Source of the DNA: a virus
Length of the DNA: 33,421 nt
Direction: 5' to 3' (one strand)
IMG/VR virus record: IMGVR_UViG_3300044490_000383
Location: 1 to 33,421 of that record
This document shows, in pieces, positions 1 to 6,731 of the stretch. The translations under genes were made by a program, and so were the position numbers. Position 1 is the stretch's first letter. The number at the start of each line of letters is the position of its first letter. The notes under the pieces are model-generated. The model made no database searches and was not told the DNA's origin. It saw only the letters and a list, made by a program, of their open reading frames with translations.

Positions 1-99
1 CGCGTCTTCGTCTATTTTGCCGGAATCGGCGCAGCGTGACAGGATACGGTGGACAAAGCGGAACCAGCGTGGAACAAGCGGGAAATGAACGAGTTGCAT
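1..99 (-). CDS. possible start of a host gene, truncated by window edge
   Basis: An open frame reads from an ATG at 99-97 to the window edge (33 codons, beginning MQLVHFPLVPRW). It would follow ftsK in the same direction once the prophage is removed, which is the only contextual support. No convincing ribosome site precedes the ATG, the frame is also open upstream of it, and the product is not recognised. The same stretch on the plus strand holds two similar words 20 bp apart (GTGGACAAAGCGGAA at 49-63 and GTGGAACAAGCGGGAA at 69-84), so it could instead be non-coding flank. Confidence 0.2.
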   Translation of the reverse strand, partial: MQLVHFPLVPRWFRFVHRILSRCADSGKIDEDA

Positions 100-160
100 G
101 GTGATTGAAGGCTGGGATTGCGGGGTTCGACAACTGGACACATCGAAGGCTGAGGCGGCG

Positions 161-184
161 GGTGTGACGATGAAATTAGACACC
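161..184 (+). repeat. left terminal inverted repeat / putative transposase site
   Basis: These 24 bp begin GGTGTGACGATG and match the reverse complement of 33302-33325 at 19 of 24 positions, the first 12 being identical. Mu-type transposases bind sites near both ends, so this is the likely L-end site. A weaker related word, ACTGGACAC (133-141), lies 42 bp outside the ATTAGACAC word of this site (175-183), twice the 21-bp period seen at the right end. The stop codon of the leftward membrane-protein gene (176-178) lies inside the site. Confidence 0.6.
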
Positions 185-499
185 GGCGAGCAGGGACAGG
201 ACGAGGATGATGAGGGCGAGGATGATGGCGGCGGCGATCGCATCGCGGACTTGCTTGGTGGATGATGCGGCTTGGCGGCTGGACGCGGCAATATCGGCCA
301 GGTGGGCAAGGACGGCATCCTCGAAGGATGGCGGTGGGACGGGATCCTGTCGTTTGGGCTGCGCGCTGGGGGGGAGTATCGTGAGACGGGCGGCATCCTT
401 CTCAATGCGGGCGCGGTCGGCTTCGCGCTTGGCGGTGAGGCGGGTCAATTCGGCGGAGCGAGCGTCGGCCGCGATCTGTAGATCGGCGTCAGTCTTCAT
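176..499 (-). CDS. small membrane protein next to the repressor (unknown; possible exclusion factor)
   Basis: The product is 107 residues: a charged, helix-prone N-terminal part rich in Ala, Arg, Glu and Asp (about 1-45), a Pro-rich linker (about 43-57), and a single C-terminal membrane segment (about 87-107, IILALIILVLSLLAGV). That suggests a tail-anchored inner-membrane protein facing the cytoplasm. The start overlaps the end of the upstream repressor gene by 11 bp, so the two are probably cotranscribed in the lysogen. It is the only gene between the repressor and the left end. Lysogeny-expressed membrane proteins here often alter superinfection, but that is inference from position. No family recognised. 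Confidence 0.65.
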   Translation of the reverse strand: MKTDADLQIAADARSAELTRLTAKREADRARIEKDAARLTILPPSAQPKRQDPVPPPSFEDAVLAHLADIAASSRQAASSTKQVRDAIAAAIILALIILVLSLLAGV

Positions 500-842
500 C
501 GGGTATCTCCTCCAGTAGGCGGCAAACGCGATCCAGGCATGACCGCAACGCCGCCAATTCCTGTTTGAGTTGCGCTTTCTGCTGCAACTTATTTACGTGT
601 TTTGAGTGCAACCTCTGGGGGTAATGCTCAGGGGGCTCGCGAACCAGCGCGACGGGTTTCTCTGCGACTTCAATGCCGGCGGAGCGTTCGGCGGATTCGA
701 TTCTTTCAAGCGTCTGGAAGCTCGGATTTCTTTGCCCTTTACGCATGAAATCGAGCATGGCACGCGATACACCAAGGTGCTCTGCGAGTTGACCCCATTC
801 CAACCGCAGTCGTTCGCGTAGAACGCGCAACCTGGTGTCCAT
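489..842 (-). CDS. XRE-family HTH repressor (Mu c-like position)
   Basis: This 117-residue protein has an N-terminal XRE/Cro-type helix-turn-helix (about residues 5-50, with WGQLAEHLGVSRAMLDFMRKG as the recognition region) and a C-terminal coiled coil rich in Leu, Lys and Gln (about 78-112) that could dimerise it. It is transcribed leftward, divergent from the ner-like gene, which is the Mu repressor arrangement, so it probably keeps the early promoter silent. I chose the second Met (842-840): AGGA lies 9 nt upstream of it but abuts the first Met at 851-849, which would add three residues. The ribosome site lies within a GTAGGAAT direct repeat that may also be an operator. The HTH call is firm; the repressor role is inferred. 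Confidence 0.75.
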   Translation of the reverse strand: MDTRLRVLRERLRLEWGQLAEHLGVSRAMLDFMRKGQRNPSFQTLERIESAERSAGIEVAEKPVALVREPPEHYPQRLHSKHVNKLQQKAQLKQELAALRSCLDRVCRLLEEIPDED

Positions 843-849
843 CGGGTGC

Positions 850-868
850 ATTCCTACTCAATTCCTAC
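850..868. promoter_or_regulatory. direct repeat ATTCCTAC x2, candidate operator
   Basis: ATTCCTAC occurs at 850-857 and 861-868, 11 bp apart or about one helical turn, in the region between the divergent repressor and ner-like genes. On the minus strand one copy supplies the AGGA ribosome site of the repressor. Position and helical phasing suit binding by the repressor or the Ner-like protein; there is no direct proof. Confidence 0.4.
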
Positions 869-875
869 AATGATG

Positions 876-904
876 TTGACGTTGTTGGAACCGTGTAGTA
901 ATCC
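876..904 (+). promoter_or_regulatory. candidate early promoter (Pe-like)
   Basis: TTGACG (876-881) is a near-consensus -35. The -10 is less clear: TG-T-AGTAAT (894-902) gives an extended -10 at short spacing, or TAATCC (899-904) at 17 bp. Either would put transcription start near 908-912, just before the ATG at 915, so the ner-like mRNA would be almost leaderless. Adjacent to the putative operator repeats. Confidence 0.4.
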
Positions 905-914
905 TGTTGCCGTG

Positions 915-1112
915 ATGTTCACAGGTGAACAGGCGAAAGTCACGCTGAAAACGCGAGGGTGGTCGTATCGGCGGGCGGCGCGGCGGCTGGGAGTTACCTA
1001 CCAGCACATCTCTTATTGCCTCAACGGGCAGCGGCAGAGTCGCAGGCTGTTGGAGGCCATCGCCGGGATCGAGGCGGTCGGCCAGAAGGGGGAGGGGAAT
1101 GGAGCAGCATAG
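915..1112 (+). CDS. Ner-like HTH regulator
   Basis: From ATG 915 the product is 65 residues, close to Mu Ner (about 75). It carries a helix-turn-helix centred on WSYRRAARRLGVTYQHISYCLNGQRQ followed by SRRLLEAI, the layout of Ner and Cro-like proteins. First rightward gene, opposite the repressor, where Ner damps early transcription in Mu. The frame stays open upstream to a GTG at 846 and has other starts (870, 873, 912), but none has a clear ribosome site and those upstream of about 905 would lie before the proposed promoter. Overlaps the next gene by 14 bp. Confidence 0.7.
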   Translation: MFTGEQAKVTLKTRGWSYRRAARRLGVTYQHISYCLNGQRQSRRLLEAIAGIEAVGQKGEGNGAA

Positions 1113-1410
1113 TCAGCCGTCCATCCCTGGGCTGGACAGCGCCGGGATGATGGATTCAGGGCGATTTCAACTGCCGAGAAAGCCGACGTGTACGCCATCT
1201 GAGGCGGCGGCGGCGACCGGGATGAGCGAACGGCAGATACGGTACTGCATAGAGGATGGGAGCCTGCTCGCAATGTCGGCTAACAGGGATCCAGATGCGG
1301 CCATGAGGCCGCAGTGGCGGGTGATCGTTCGGATGGATCGGGTTCCGCCGGCGGGTCGGGCCGGGCGGACGTTGAGCGAGTTCTGCGCGGCGAGGATGAA
1401 CGTCCAGTAA
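1099..1410 (+). CDS. excisionase-like / MerR-type HTH DNA-binding protein
   Basis: The 103-residue product has a central winged-helix signature: TPSEAAAATGMSERQIRYCIEDGSL (about 32-56) followed by a strand-like W-R-V-I segment (about 73-77). This is the helix-turn-helix of excisionase/MerR-type (HTH_17) domains. A run GGGAGGGG just upstream of ATG 1099 is the ribosome site, and the gene overlaps the ner-like gene by 14 bp. Mu-like phages do not need an excisionase for site-specific excision, so a second early regulator or transposition accessory is likelier (inference). Confidence 0.65.
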   Translation: MEQHSQPSIPGLDSAGMMDSGRFQLPRKPTCTPSEAAAATGMSERQIRYCIEDGSLLAMSANRDPDAAMRPQWRVIVRMDRVPPAGRAGRTLSEFCAARMNVQ

Positions 1411-1423
1411 CAAGGGGGGAAAC

Positions 1424-2116
1424 GTGGGCACGAAGGGGGAATTGGTGGCGGCGGCGAAGGCGGAGTTCGCGGAGATTCTGCCGGCGGTGGAGCGGTGGCA
1501 CGCGATGGCGGTGCGGCACTCCCGGATCGCGATATGGTGCGCGGCGTGTTGCGGGCATGAACTGTTGACCCGCAAGGCAGAGATCGGGCACGGCGGATGG
1601 ATGAAGTTCGTGAAGGTCCTTCCGTTTTCGGATGACACGGCAAGGAGATACATGGACCTGGCCGTCGAATGGAAGGATAGGACAGGGCAAATTCCGCACA
1701 CGTGCGGAATTTCCGAGAGTCAACGGGAGAAGCTGCTCGAAGGGGTGAAGCATTCCACGATCGAGTTGACAGAAGGACAGGTTACGGAGATCGCAGAGCA
1801 CACTCAGGCAGCGGTAGGGGAAACGACGCTCCGCCAGCTCTATTTCTCGTGGGGGATATGCAAGGCGCCGCACCGGCCTGGGGGGAAGATGGGCAAGGGG
1901 GGGACGCGGCCGACGGTTACGCCGGACGAGATACGGGAGACCTACGCGGCGGAGTGGAAGCGGCTTGTCGAGGGGCTGACGCAGCAGGGGCGCCGGGACA
2001 AGACGCACCTGCATCTGACGGATGGGGAGCTGGAGGTCCACCGGGCGGGCATCGCTTACGTGTTGGCGGAGTTGGACGCTGAGATCGGGCGACGGAACAA
2101 GAAAGGCGGGCGGTAG
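1424..2116 (+). CDS. DUF3102-like early phage protein
   Basis: The gene starts at GTG 1424, with an excellent ribosome site (AAGGGGGGA) 3-4 bases before it. The 230-residue product contains, at about 46-80, a pattern of the form GxELLxxKxxIGHGGWxxF...LPFSDDTARRYMDLA, which resembles DUF3102, a domain common in phage and plasmid proteins and possibly DNA-binding. Around 155-170 lies a basic, Gly-rich stretch; the C-terminal half is helical and charged. No catalytic residues are recognised. It sits in the early block between small DNA-binding proteins and gam, so a role in replication or regulation is plausible but unproven. Confidence 0.6.
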   Translation: MGTKGELVAAAKAEFAEILPAVERWHAMAVRHSRIAIWCAACCGHELLTRKAEIGHGGWMKFVKVLPFSDDTARRYMDLAVEWKDRTGQIPHTCGISESQREKLLEGVKHSTIELTEGQVTEIAEHTQAAVGETTLRQLYFSWGICKAPHRPGGKMGKGGTRPTVTPDEIRETYAAEWKRLVEGLTQQGRRDKTHLHLTDGELEVHRAGIAYVLAELDAEIGRRNKKGGR

Positions 2117-2118
2117 AC

Positions 2119-2619
2119 ATGGCACGAGTACAGGGCAAGGGGCAGGCGCTGGATCGGATGATGGAACTGGGCGGGGTCGCAACGCAGTTGGCGAAACTGG
2201 TCGCGACGCGGGACGTGGAAATCGCGCGGATCAATGAGAAATACGGCGACTTGATCGACGCCTGCGCGAAGCGGGCGATCGCGATCAAGAAGGACCTGCG
2301 GGAATGGGCCTCGGAGAACGAGAAGACAGAGGCCCAGGCGGACACGCGGATGATCGTGTTCGATGGGGTCGGGCATATCCAGTTGCGGACGGGGAATCCG
2401 GAGGTCCGCCTCAATCGCGGCATTTCCGAGGAGGTTGCCATCGGGCGGCTGTTCGACGCCGGCCTGGGGCAGTACGTCCGGACGGTGCAGGCATTGGATC
2501 GTGAGGCGATCATTGCGGATCGCGCGGAGCCGACGTTCGAGCGCGTGGAGGCGTGCGGGTTGAGGGTGGGGCAGTCGGAAGGGGCTTCGTTCGAGATCGA
2601 GGGTGTCGGTCGGGTCTAG
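2119..2619 (+). CDS. gam: Gam-like host-nuclease inhibitor
   Basis: At 166 residues the protein matches the size of Mu Gam (174). The family pattern is visible: a long N-terminal helix (about 5-75, with IARINEKYGDLIDACAKRAIAIKKDLREW), then F-x-G-V-G-x-I-Q-L-R-T-G-N-P-E-V (about 81-97) and a helical C-terminal half. Gam proteins are Ku-like dimers that bind double-stranded DNA ends and block host exonucleases, protecting phage DNA. It lies 2 bp after the preceding gene and just before the transposase; in Mu, gam lies downstream of A and B, so the order is changed. Assignment rests on pattern recognition and context. Confidence 0.75.
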   Translation: MARVQGKGQALDRMMELGGVATQLAKLVATRDVEIARINEKYGDLIDACAKRAIAIKKDLREWASENEKTEAQADTRMIVFDGVGHIQLRTGNPEVRLNRGISEEVAIGRLFDAGLGQYVRTVQALDREAIIADRAEPTFERVEACGLRVGQSEGASFEIEGVGRV

Positions 2620-2643
2620 GTCTGGTCTGCGGAGGGCTTGGCC

Positions 2644-4671
2644 ATGGTCGAGAGCAATCTGCCGTCGGTTGCGGTCCGGGAGGGGGAGTGGCCGCTATTC
2701 TCCGCGCTGCCGCAGCGGGAGAAATTGGCCGCGCTGGCTTACGAGCGCATGTGCAATGTGATTGACGCGGCGCCGAACCGGCGGCTGGCGATCCGCGAGA
2801 TCGCGGACCGGCACGCCGGCATGCCGGGGATGAGCGAGTCCTCCGTCCGGAACCGGTACTACTACTGGCTCGCCAACAACCGCAACCTGTTCGCGCTCGC
2901 TCGCACGACGGCCGTGAAGCGGGACACGTTGGCGAAGCGGCTGGCGCAGCACTACAAGGCGGGCGCGGAGCGGAACCAGCGCTCGTCGCGGGCGGCCTAC
3001 GATCAACTCATGCGCGACATCCGGGCGGGCCACACTCTGCCCGGCGTCGGCGACTGGCGGGCCATGTGGTCGGAGACGCATCCGGAGTTGCCGGCGCCGG
3101 CGGACTGCCCGGCGGACTTTACGCCGGCGGGGCTGACGTACCGGAATATGCAGCGCGTGGCGGGGCTCAGCCGGTACGAGCGCGCGGCGGCCCGGCGTGG
3201 CGCCAAGGCGGCGCTGGCGCATGCGCCATCGGTCTACTCGACCCGCGTCGGACTGGAGGTCGGCCAGGTCTATATGTGGGATGACCTGACCCATGACGTG
3301 ATCGTTGACGACGGCAACAGCGTCCGGTCCGTCCGACCGCAGGAGTTCGCGTGCCTCGACGTTGCGAGCGCGTACAAGTGCGCCTGGGCGGTCAAGGCGG
3401 AGCGCATCCTGGAGGACGGCAAACGCGAGCGACTCCGCGAGCGCGAGATGCGCTACCTGGTCGCCTGGGTCCTGACCGGGGTCGGGTATCGCGCGGCCGG
3501 TTCGACCTGGTTTGTCGAGCACGGCACCGCGGCGATCCGCGAGGATCTGCGGAAGATCATCTACAGCCTCACGCGGGACGCCATCCGGATCCTGACATCC
3601 GGCATCCTGGGCGATCAGGTGCATGGCGGAATGTGGCCCGGCAAGGGCGAAGGTGTACCGGGCTTGAAAGCCCACTTGGAAAGCTCTTTCAACCTCGTTC
3701 ATAATGTCACCGCCGCGCTGCCCGGCCAGACCGGCAGCAACAGCCGCGAGACCAAGCCCGAGCAGTTGCACGGCCTGGTCAAGTATCATGCCGACCTGGT
3801 CCAGGCGGCCGCGTCTCTGCCCGAGGAAACCAAGCGCCGCCTGATGCTCCCGATCATGCGGATGGGCGAGTTCTCCGACGCGCTTTCGGCGCTCTACCGG
3901 ATCATCCATGACCGCCGCGAGCACGCCCTGGAGGGGTGGGATCAGTGCGGTAACGTTGCACACTGCTTCCGCCTCTCGCCCGCGATGCCCTGGGCGCCGA
4001 TCGCGGCGACCCTGGAGTCTATTGCCGACCCCCAGAAGCGCGCGGCCATGGACGCCGCGATCGCCACGATTGCCGAGCGGCGCATGGTCCGCGCCACGTC
4101 CGGCGAAGTGTGGCGCCGCGGCGCCGGCAAACTCACGCGGCTGGAGCACTGGGCGACCGTGGCCTTGCTTGCCGACGACGAGCGCTGCGTGCGCCGCGCG
4201 CGGCTCAGCCGCAAGGGCGAGTTGTCCTTCCAGGACGCCTATTACGGCCCCGGCACGCATCGGTTCTGGCCGGTGCTTTCCACGCCCGACGGCCGCCGCG
4301 AACTGCTCCGCGATCGGCGCGACTATGCGCTGATCCTGACGCCCTACGATCCCGGCCGGATCTACGTGTGCGAGCCCGCCGGTATGTCTTGCCTCGGCGT
4401 CTGCGAGCGGATGGTACCAGGCAGCCGGATTGACATGGAGACCATGGGTCCGCTGATGGGCCGCCGGCAGGAGATTGTCGGGATGCTGAACGAGCCGATC
4501 CAGGAGCGGCATGCCGAGGACGCGGCCGCGCGCGCCGCGCTGATCGCGCACAACGACGCCGTACTCGCGGAGGCCGGCGTCGGCCCGCGCGCGGTTGCGC
4601 CGGCGGCGGCGAAGGACGACGGGGACGAGGACGGATGGGATGCGTTGCGGCAATCGGTGGGGGATCCATGA
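2644..4671 (+). CDS. MuA-like DDE transposase (D-E-E variant)
   Basis: A 675-residue protein, close to MuA (663). N-terminal HTH-type region (about 30-85, IREIADRHAGMPGMSESSVRNRY); rve/RNase H-like catalytic core (about 205-360); a beta-rich Mu C-terminal-type domain (about 480-600). First acidic residue D213 or D214 in MWDDLTHDV; second position is E292 in WFVEHGTAAI, where Mu and most DDE enzymes have Asp; third is E346 in HLESSFNLVHN. Spacing (about 79 and 54) is like MuA (67 and 56). ATG 2644 is preferred to TTG 2638 because GGAGG lies 8 bases before it. The stop overlaps the next ATG (ATGA). It should pair the phage ends and drive integration and replicative transposition. Confidence 0.9.
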   Translation: MVESNLPSVAVREGEWPLFSALPQREKLAALAYERMCNVIDAAPNRRLAIREIADRHAGMPGMSESSVRNRYYYWLANNRNLFALARTTAVKRDTLAKRLAQHYKAGAERNQRSSRAAYDQLMRDIRAGHTLPGVGDWRAMWSETHPELPAPADCPADFTPAGLTYRNMQRVAGLSRYERAAARRGAKAALAHAPSVYSTRVGLEVGQVYMWDDLTHDVIVDDGNSVRSVRPQEFACLDVASAYKCAWAVKAERILEDGKRERLREREMRYLVAWVLTGVGYRAAGSTWFVEHGTAAIREDLRKIIYSLTRDAIRILTSGILGDQVHGGMWPGKGEGVPGLKAHLESSFNLVHNVTAALPGQTGSNSRETKPEQLHGLVKYHADLVQAAASLPEETKRRLMLPIMRMGEFSDALSALYRIIHDRREHALEGWDQCGNVAHCFRLSPAMPWAPIAATLESIADPQKRAAMDAAIATIAERRMVRATSGEVWRRGAGKLTRLEHWATVALLADDERCVRRARLSRKGELSFQDAYYGPGTHRFWPVLSTPDGRRELLRDRRDYALILTPYDPGRIYVCEPAGMSCLGVCERMVPGSRIDMETMGPLMGRRQEIVGMLNEPIQERHAEDAAARAALIAHNDAVLAEAGVGPRAVAPAAAKDDGDEDGWDALRQSVGDP

Positions 4672-4862
4672 AGCAGTTGACCGACCTCGACCAGATGCCC
4701 TGGGGCAAGCACAAGGGAGTACCGATGCAGGACGTTCCCGCGTCGTACCTCCACTATCTCTGGACGACCGGCAAAGAGCATGACCGCGTGTGTCCGGTTG
4801 CGGACTACATCCGGCGCAACATGATGGCACTGAAACAGGAGCACCCGGATGGAATCTGGTAA
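4668..4862 (+). CDS. DUF3820-like small protein
   Basis: A 64-residue protein starting at ATG 4668, overlapping the transposase stop by 4 bp. It has the DUF3820 pattern near the N terminus: MPWGKHKGVPMQDVPASYLHYL (about 10-31; the usual form is MPFGKYKG...DLPxxYLxWL), followed by a short charged helix. The family is small, widespread in phages and proteobacteria, and has no settled biochemical role. Its insertion between MuA- and MuB-type genes suggests an early accessory function. Confidence 0.65.
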   Translation: MKQLTDLDQMPWGKHKGVPMQDVPASYLHYLWTTGKEHDRVCPVADYIRRNMMALKQEHPDGIW

Positions 4863-5151
4863 GTCCAATGTCCCGTTCGCAGCGGTTGTATGCACTGTCA
4901 GACGGTTGGTTCGTCTTGCCGTCGGATGGGCGCGTCTGCTTTTCGGGTTCTGCCCGGAGTGCAACAGCGATGCACCGGCAAAGCGGTCGTGCCGTATCTG
5001 CACGCCGTGTGCGTATCCCCCGTCGGTCTTCACAAAGCACCTGTGGTGGACACGATTCAAGCAGGCGAACGCCAGCCTTCACCAGCCCGACCTCGGGCCG
5101 GACAGACCGGGGCGAGGTCGCCCCGGCTCCAACACGGAGACACAGCGATGA
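4849..5151 (+). CDS. small zinc-ribbon-like protein with repeat-derived C terminus
   Basis: This 100-residue frame has a strong ribosome site (AGGAG at 4837-4841, 7 bases before ATG 4849) and is linked at both ends: it overlaps the previous gene by 14 bp and its stop overlaps the methyltransferase start (ATGA at 5148). A moderately hydrophobic segment (about 10-34) precedes a Cys cluster, C35-x2-C38 and C48-x2-C51-x2-C54, typical of a zinc ribbon. The last 20 or so residues (QPDLGPDRPGRGRPGSN) are translated from clover repeat copy 1, so the original C terminus was probably replaced or extended. Function unknown. Confidence 0.5.
   Translation: MESGKSNVPFAAVVCTVRRLVRLAVGWARLLFGFCPECNSDAPAKRSCRICTPCAYPPSVFTKHLWWTRFKQANASLHQPDLGPDRPGRGRPGSNTETQR
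5082..5133 (+). repeat. clover repeat, copy 1 (degenerate left edge)
   Basis: Two adjacent GC hairpins: arms CCAGCCCGA/TCGGGCCGG (one mismatch from the consensus arm CCGGCCCGA), spacer ACAGA, arms CCGGGGCGA/TCGCCCCGG, then CTCC and AAC. The GGAG that closes the outer stem in other copies is TTCA here. A-type spacer. It encodes the C terminus of the overlapping zinc-ribbon protein. Confidence 0.9.
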
Positions 5152-6731
5152 TCGTCGCGGCCGATCTGTTTTGCGGCGCCGGCGGGAGTAGCACCGGGCT
5201 GGTCCGGGCGGCGCGCGCGCGCCGGATGCGACTCGATCTCCTGGCCGTCAACCATTGGCGCGTTGCGGTGGACACGCACGCACGGAACCATCCGTGGGCG
5301 CGACACCTGTGCGCCGACCTTTCAACCGTGGACCCGAACAAGGCGATCCCCGGCGGCCGGCTCGACCTGCTGATCGCCTCGCCGGAATGCACGCACCATT
5401 CGATCGCGCGCGGCGGAAAACCGTGCAGCGACCAGAGCAGGGCAAGCGCGTGGCACGTGCTGCACTGGGCGGAGCGCTTGTCGCCGGACCGCATCCTGAT
5501 CGAGAACGTTCGCGAGTTCGAGCAGTGGGGTCCTCTGAACAAGAAGGGCCGCCCGATCAAGGCAAGACGCGGCGAGACGTTCCTGGCGTTTGCGGCGGCA
5601 CTCCGGAGCCTCGGATACTCGGTCGAGTGGCGCGTGTTGAACGCCGCGGACTATGGCGACGCAACGTGCCGGCGCCGGTTGTTCGTGCAGGCCGCGCGCC
5701 GCGGCCCGTTGACATGGCCGGATGCGACGCACGCGGGCCGCTGGCGCCCCGCGCGCGACATCATCGACTGGGCGCTCAAGGGCGAGTCGATCTTCAACAG
5801 GCGCCGCCCGCTGGCCCCGCGAACGTTGGACCGGATAGAGGCCGGCCTGAGGCGGTTCGGCGGGGAACCGTTCATTGCGGTGCTGCGCGGGACCCGACCG
5901 GACCAGGCCGGATCGTGGGCAAAGCCATTGAGCGCGCCGCTCCAGACCATTTCGGCGGGCGGTGTGCATGCGGGACTCTGCGAGCCGTTCCTTGTGTCCT
6001 ATCACGGCGGACAAGGCCGCCAGGGACGTGAAGCGCGCGTACACGGAACCGATCAACCCATGCCGACGGCAACAACGGAGAACCGGTATGGACTCTGCGA
6101 ACCGTTTGTGCTGCCACCGGAGGGCATTCATCGAGGGAATGCTCCGCGGTCAGTGGACGATCCGCTGCCCACGATTACGGCAGGACGTGGGGGCGGATGC
6201 TTGGTTGAACCGTTCTTGGTGCCGATGGAGCACTCTGGCCGTCAACCGGTTCGGGGCATGGATAAGCCGCTGCCAACGATTACGACGGCGCGGGGTGGTT
6301 CGTTTGGGTTGTGCGAACCATTCGTGGTTCAGGTGGCGCACGAGGGCGCAGACGAATCGCGCGTGCGCAGCGTCGAGGAGCCGTTGCCGACGATCCCGGC
6401 AGGACACCGCGGGGAATTGGCCGTATGCGAACCGTTCCTGACGAAATACTACGGGACGGCGAAGGGGGCGCAACCCGTGACAGAACCGCTCGACGCCATT
6501 ACCACGCGCGACCGCTTCGCGCTGGTGGAACCAGGACGGTTGGACATCCGATTCCGCATGCTTCAACCCCACGAGTTGGCCGCCGCAATGGGTTTCGATG
6601 GGTACGAGTTCGCCGGGACAAAGACCGACCAGGTGCGGCAGATCGGCAATGCGGTTGCCGTGCGGACGGCCGAGGCGCTCTGCGGTGCAATGATTGACGC
6701 TGGGTACAACAAGGGGAGGAATGAGGAATGA
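5148..6731 (+). CDS. DNA (cytosine-5) methyltransferase with repeated target-recognition units
   Basis: The 527-residue product has C5-methyltransferase motifs in order: I, DLFCGAGGSSTG (6-17); IV, SPECTHHS with catalytic C81; VI, IENV (E119-V121); VIII, RRRLF (175-179); C-terminal IX-X with IGNAVAV. It should transfer a methyl group from S-adenosylmethionine to cytosine C5. Residues about 240-480, the target-recognition region, are built from repeated units of the form xxPLPTITxxxGxxGLCEPFLV. No partner endonuclease is nearby, so it is an orphan enzyme, probably protecting phage DNA or marking it (inference). Start ATG 5148 has GGAG 8 bases upstream and overlaps the previous stop; its own stop overlaps the MuB-like start. 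Confidence 0.9.
   Translation: MIVAADLFCGAGGSSTGLVRAARARRMRLDLLAVNHWRVAVDTHARNHPWARHLCADLSTVDPNKAIPGGRLDLLIASPECTHHSIARGGKPCSDQSRASAWHVLHWAERLSPDRILIENVREFEQWGPLNKKGRPIKARRGETFLAFAAALRSLGYSVEWRVLNAADYGDATCRRRLFVQAARRGPLTWPDATHAGRWRPARDIIDWALKGESIFNRRRPLAPRTLDRIEAGLRRFGGEPFIAVLRGTRPDQAGSWAKPLSAPLQTISAGGVHAGLCEPFLVSYHGGQGRQGREARVHGTDQPMPTATTENRYGLCEPFVLPPEGIHRGNAPRSVDDPLPTITAGRGGGCLVEPFLVPMEHSGRQPVRGMDKPLPTITTARGGSFGLCEPFVVQVAHEGADESRVRSVEEPLPTIPAGHRGELAVCEPFLTKYYGTAKGAQPVTEPLDAITTRDRFALVEPGRLDIRFRMLQPHELAAAMGFDGYEFAGTKTDQVRQIGNAVAVRTAEALCGAMIDAGYNKGRNEE

Noticed and set aside
1099-1410. Excisionase of a site-specific integration system
   Set aside because: No integrase (tyrosine or serine recombinase) is present and the phage carries a MuA/MuB pair, so only the DNA-binding fold is claimed.
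2695-5082. 795-residue open frame on the minus strand opposite the transposase
   Set aside because: It is a shadow of the GC-rich transposase gene: the plus frame has clear HTH, catalytic and C-terminal features, while the minus product has no recognisable pattern or ribosome site.
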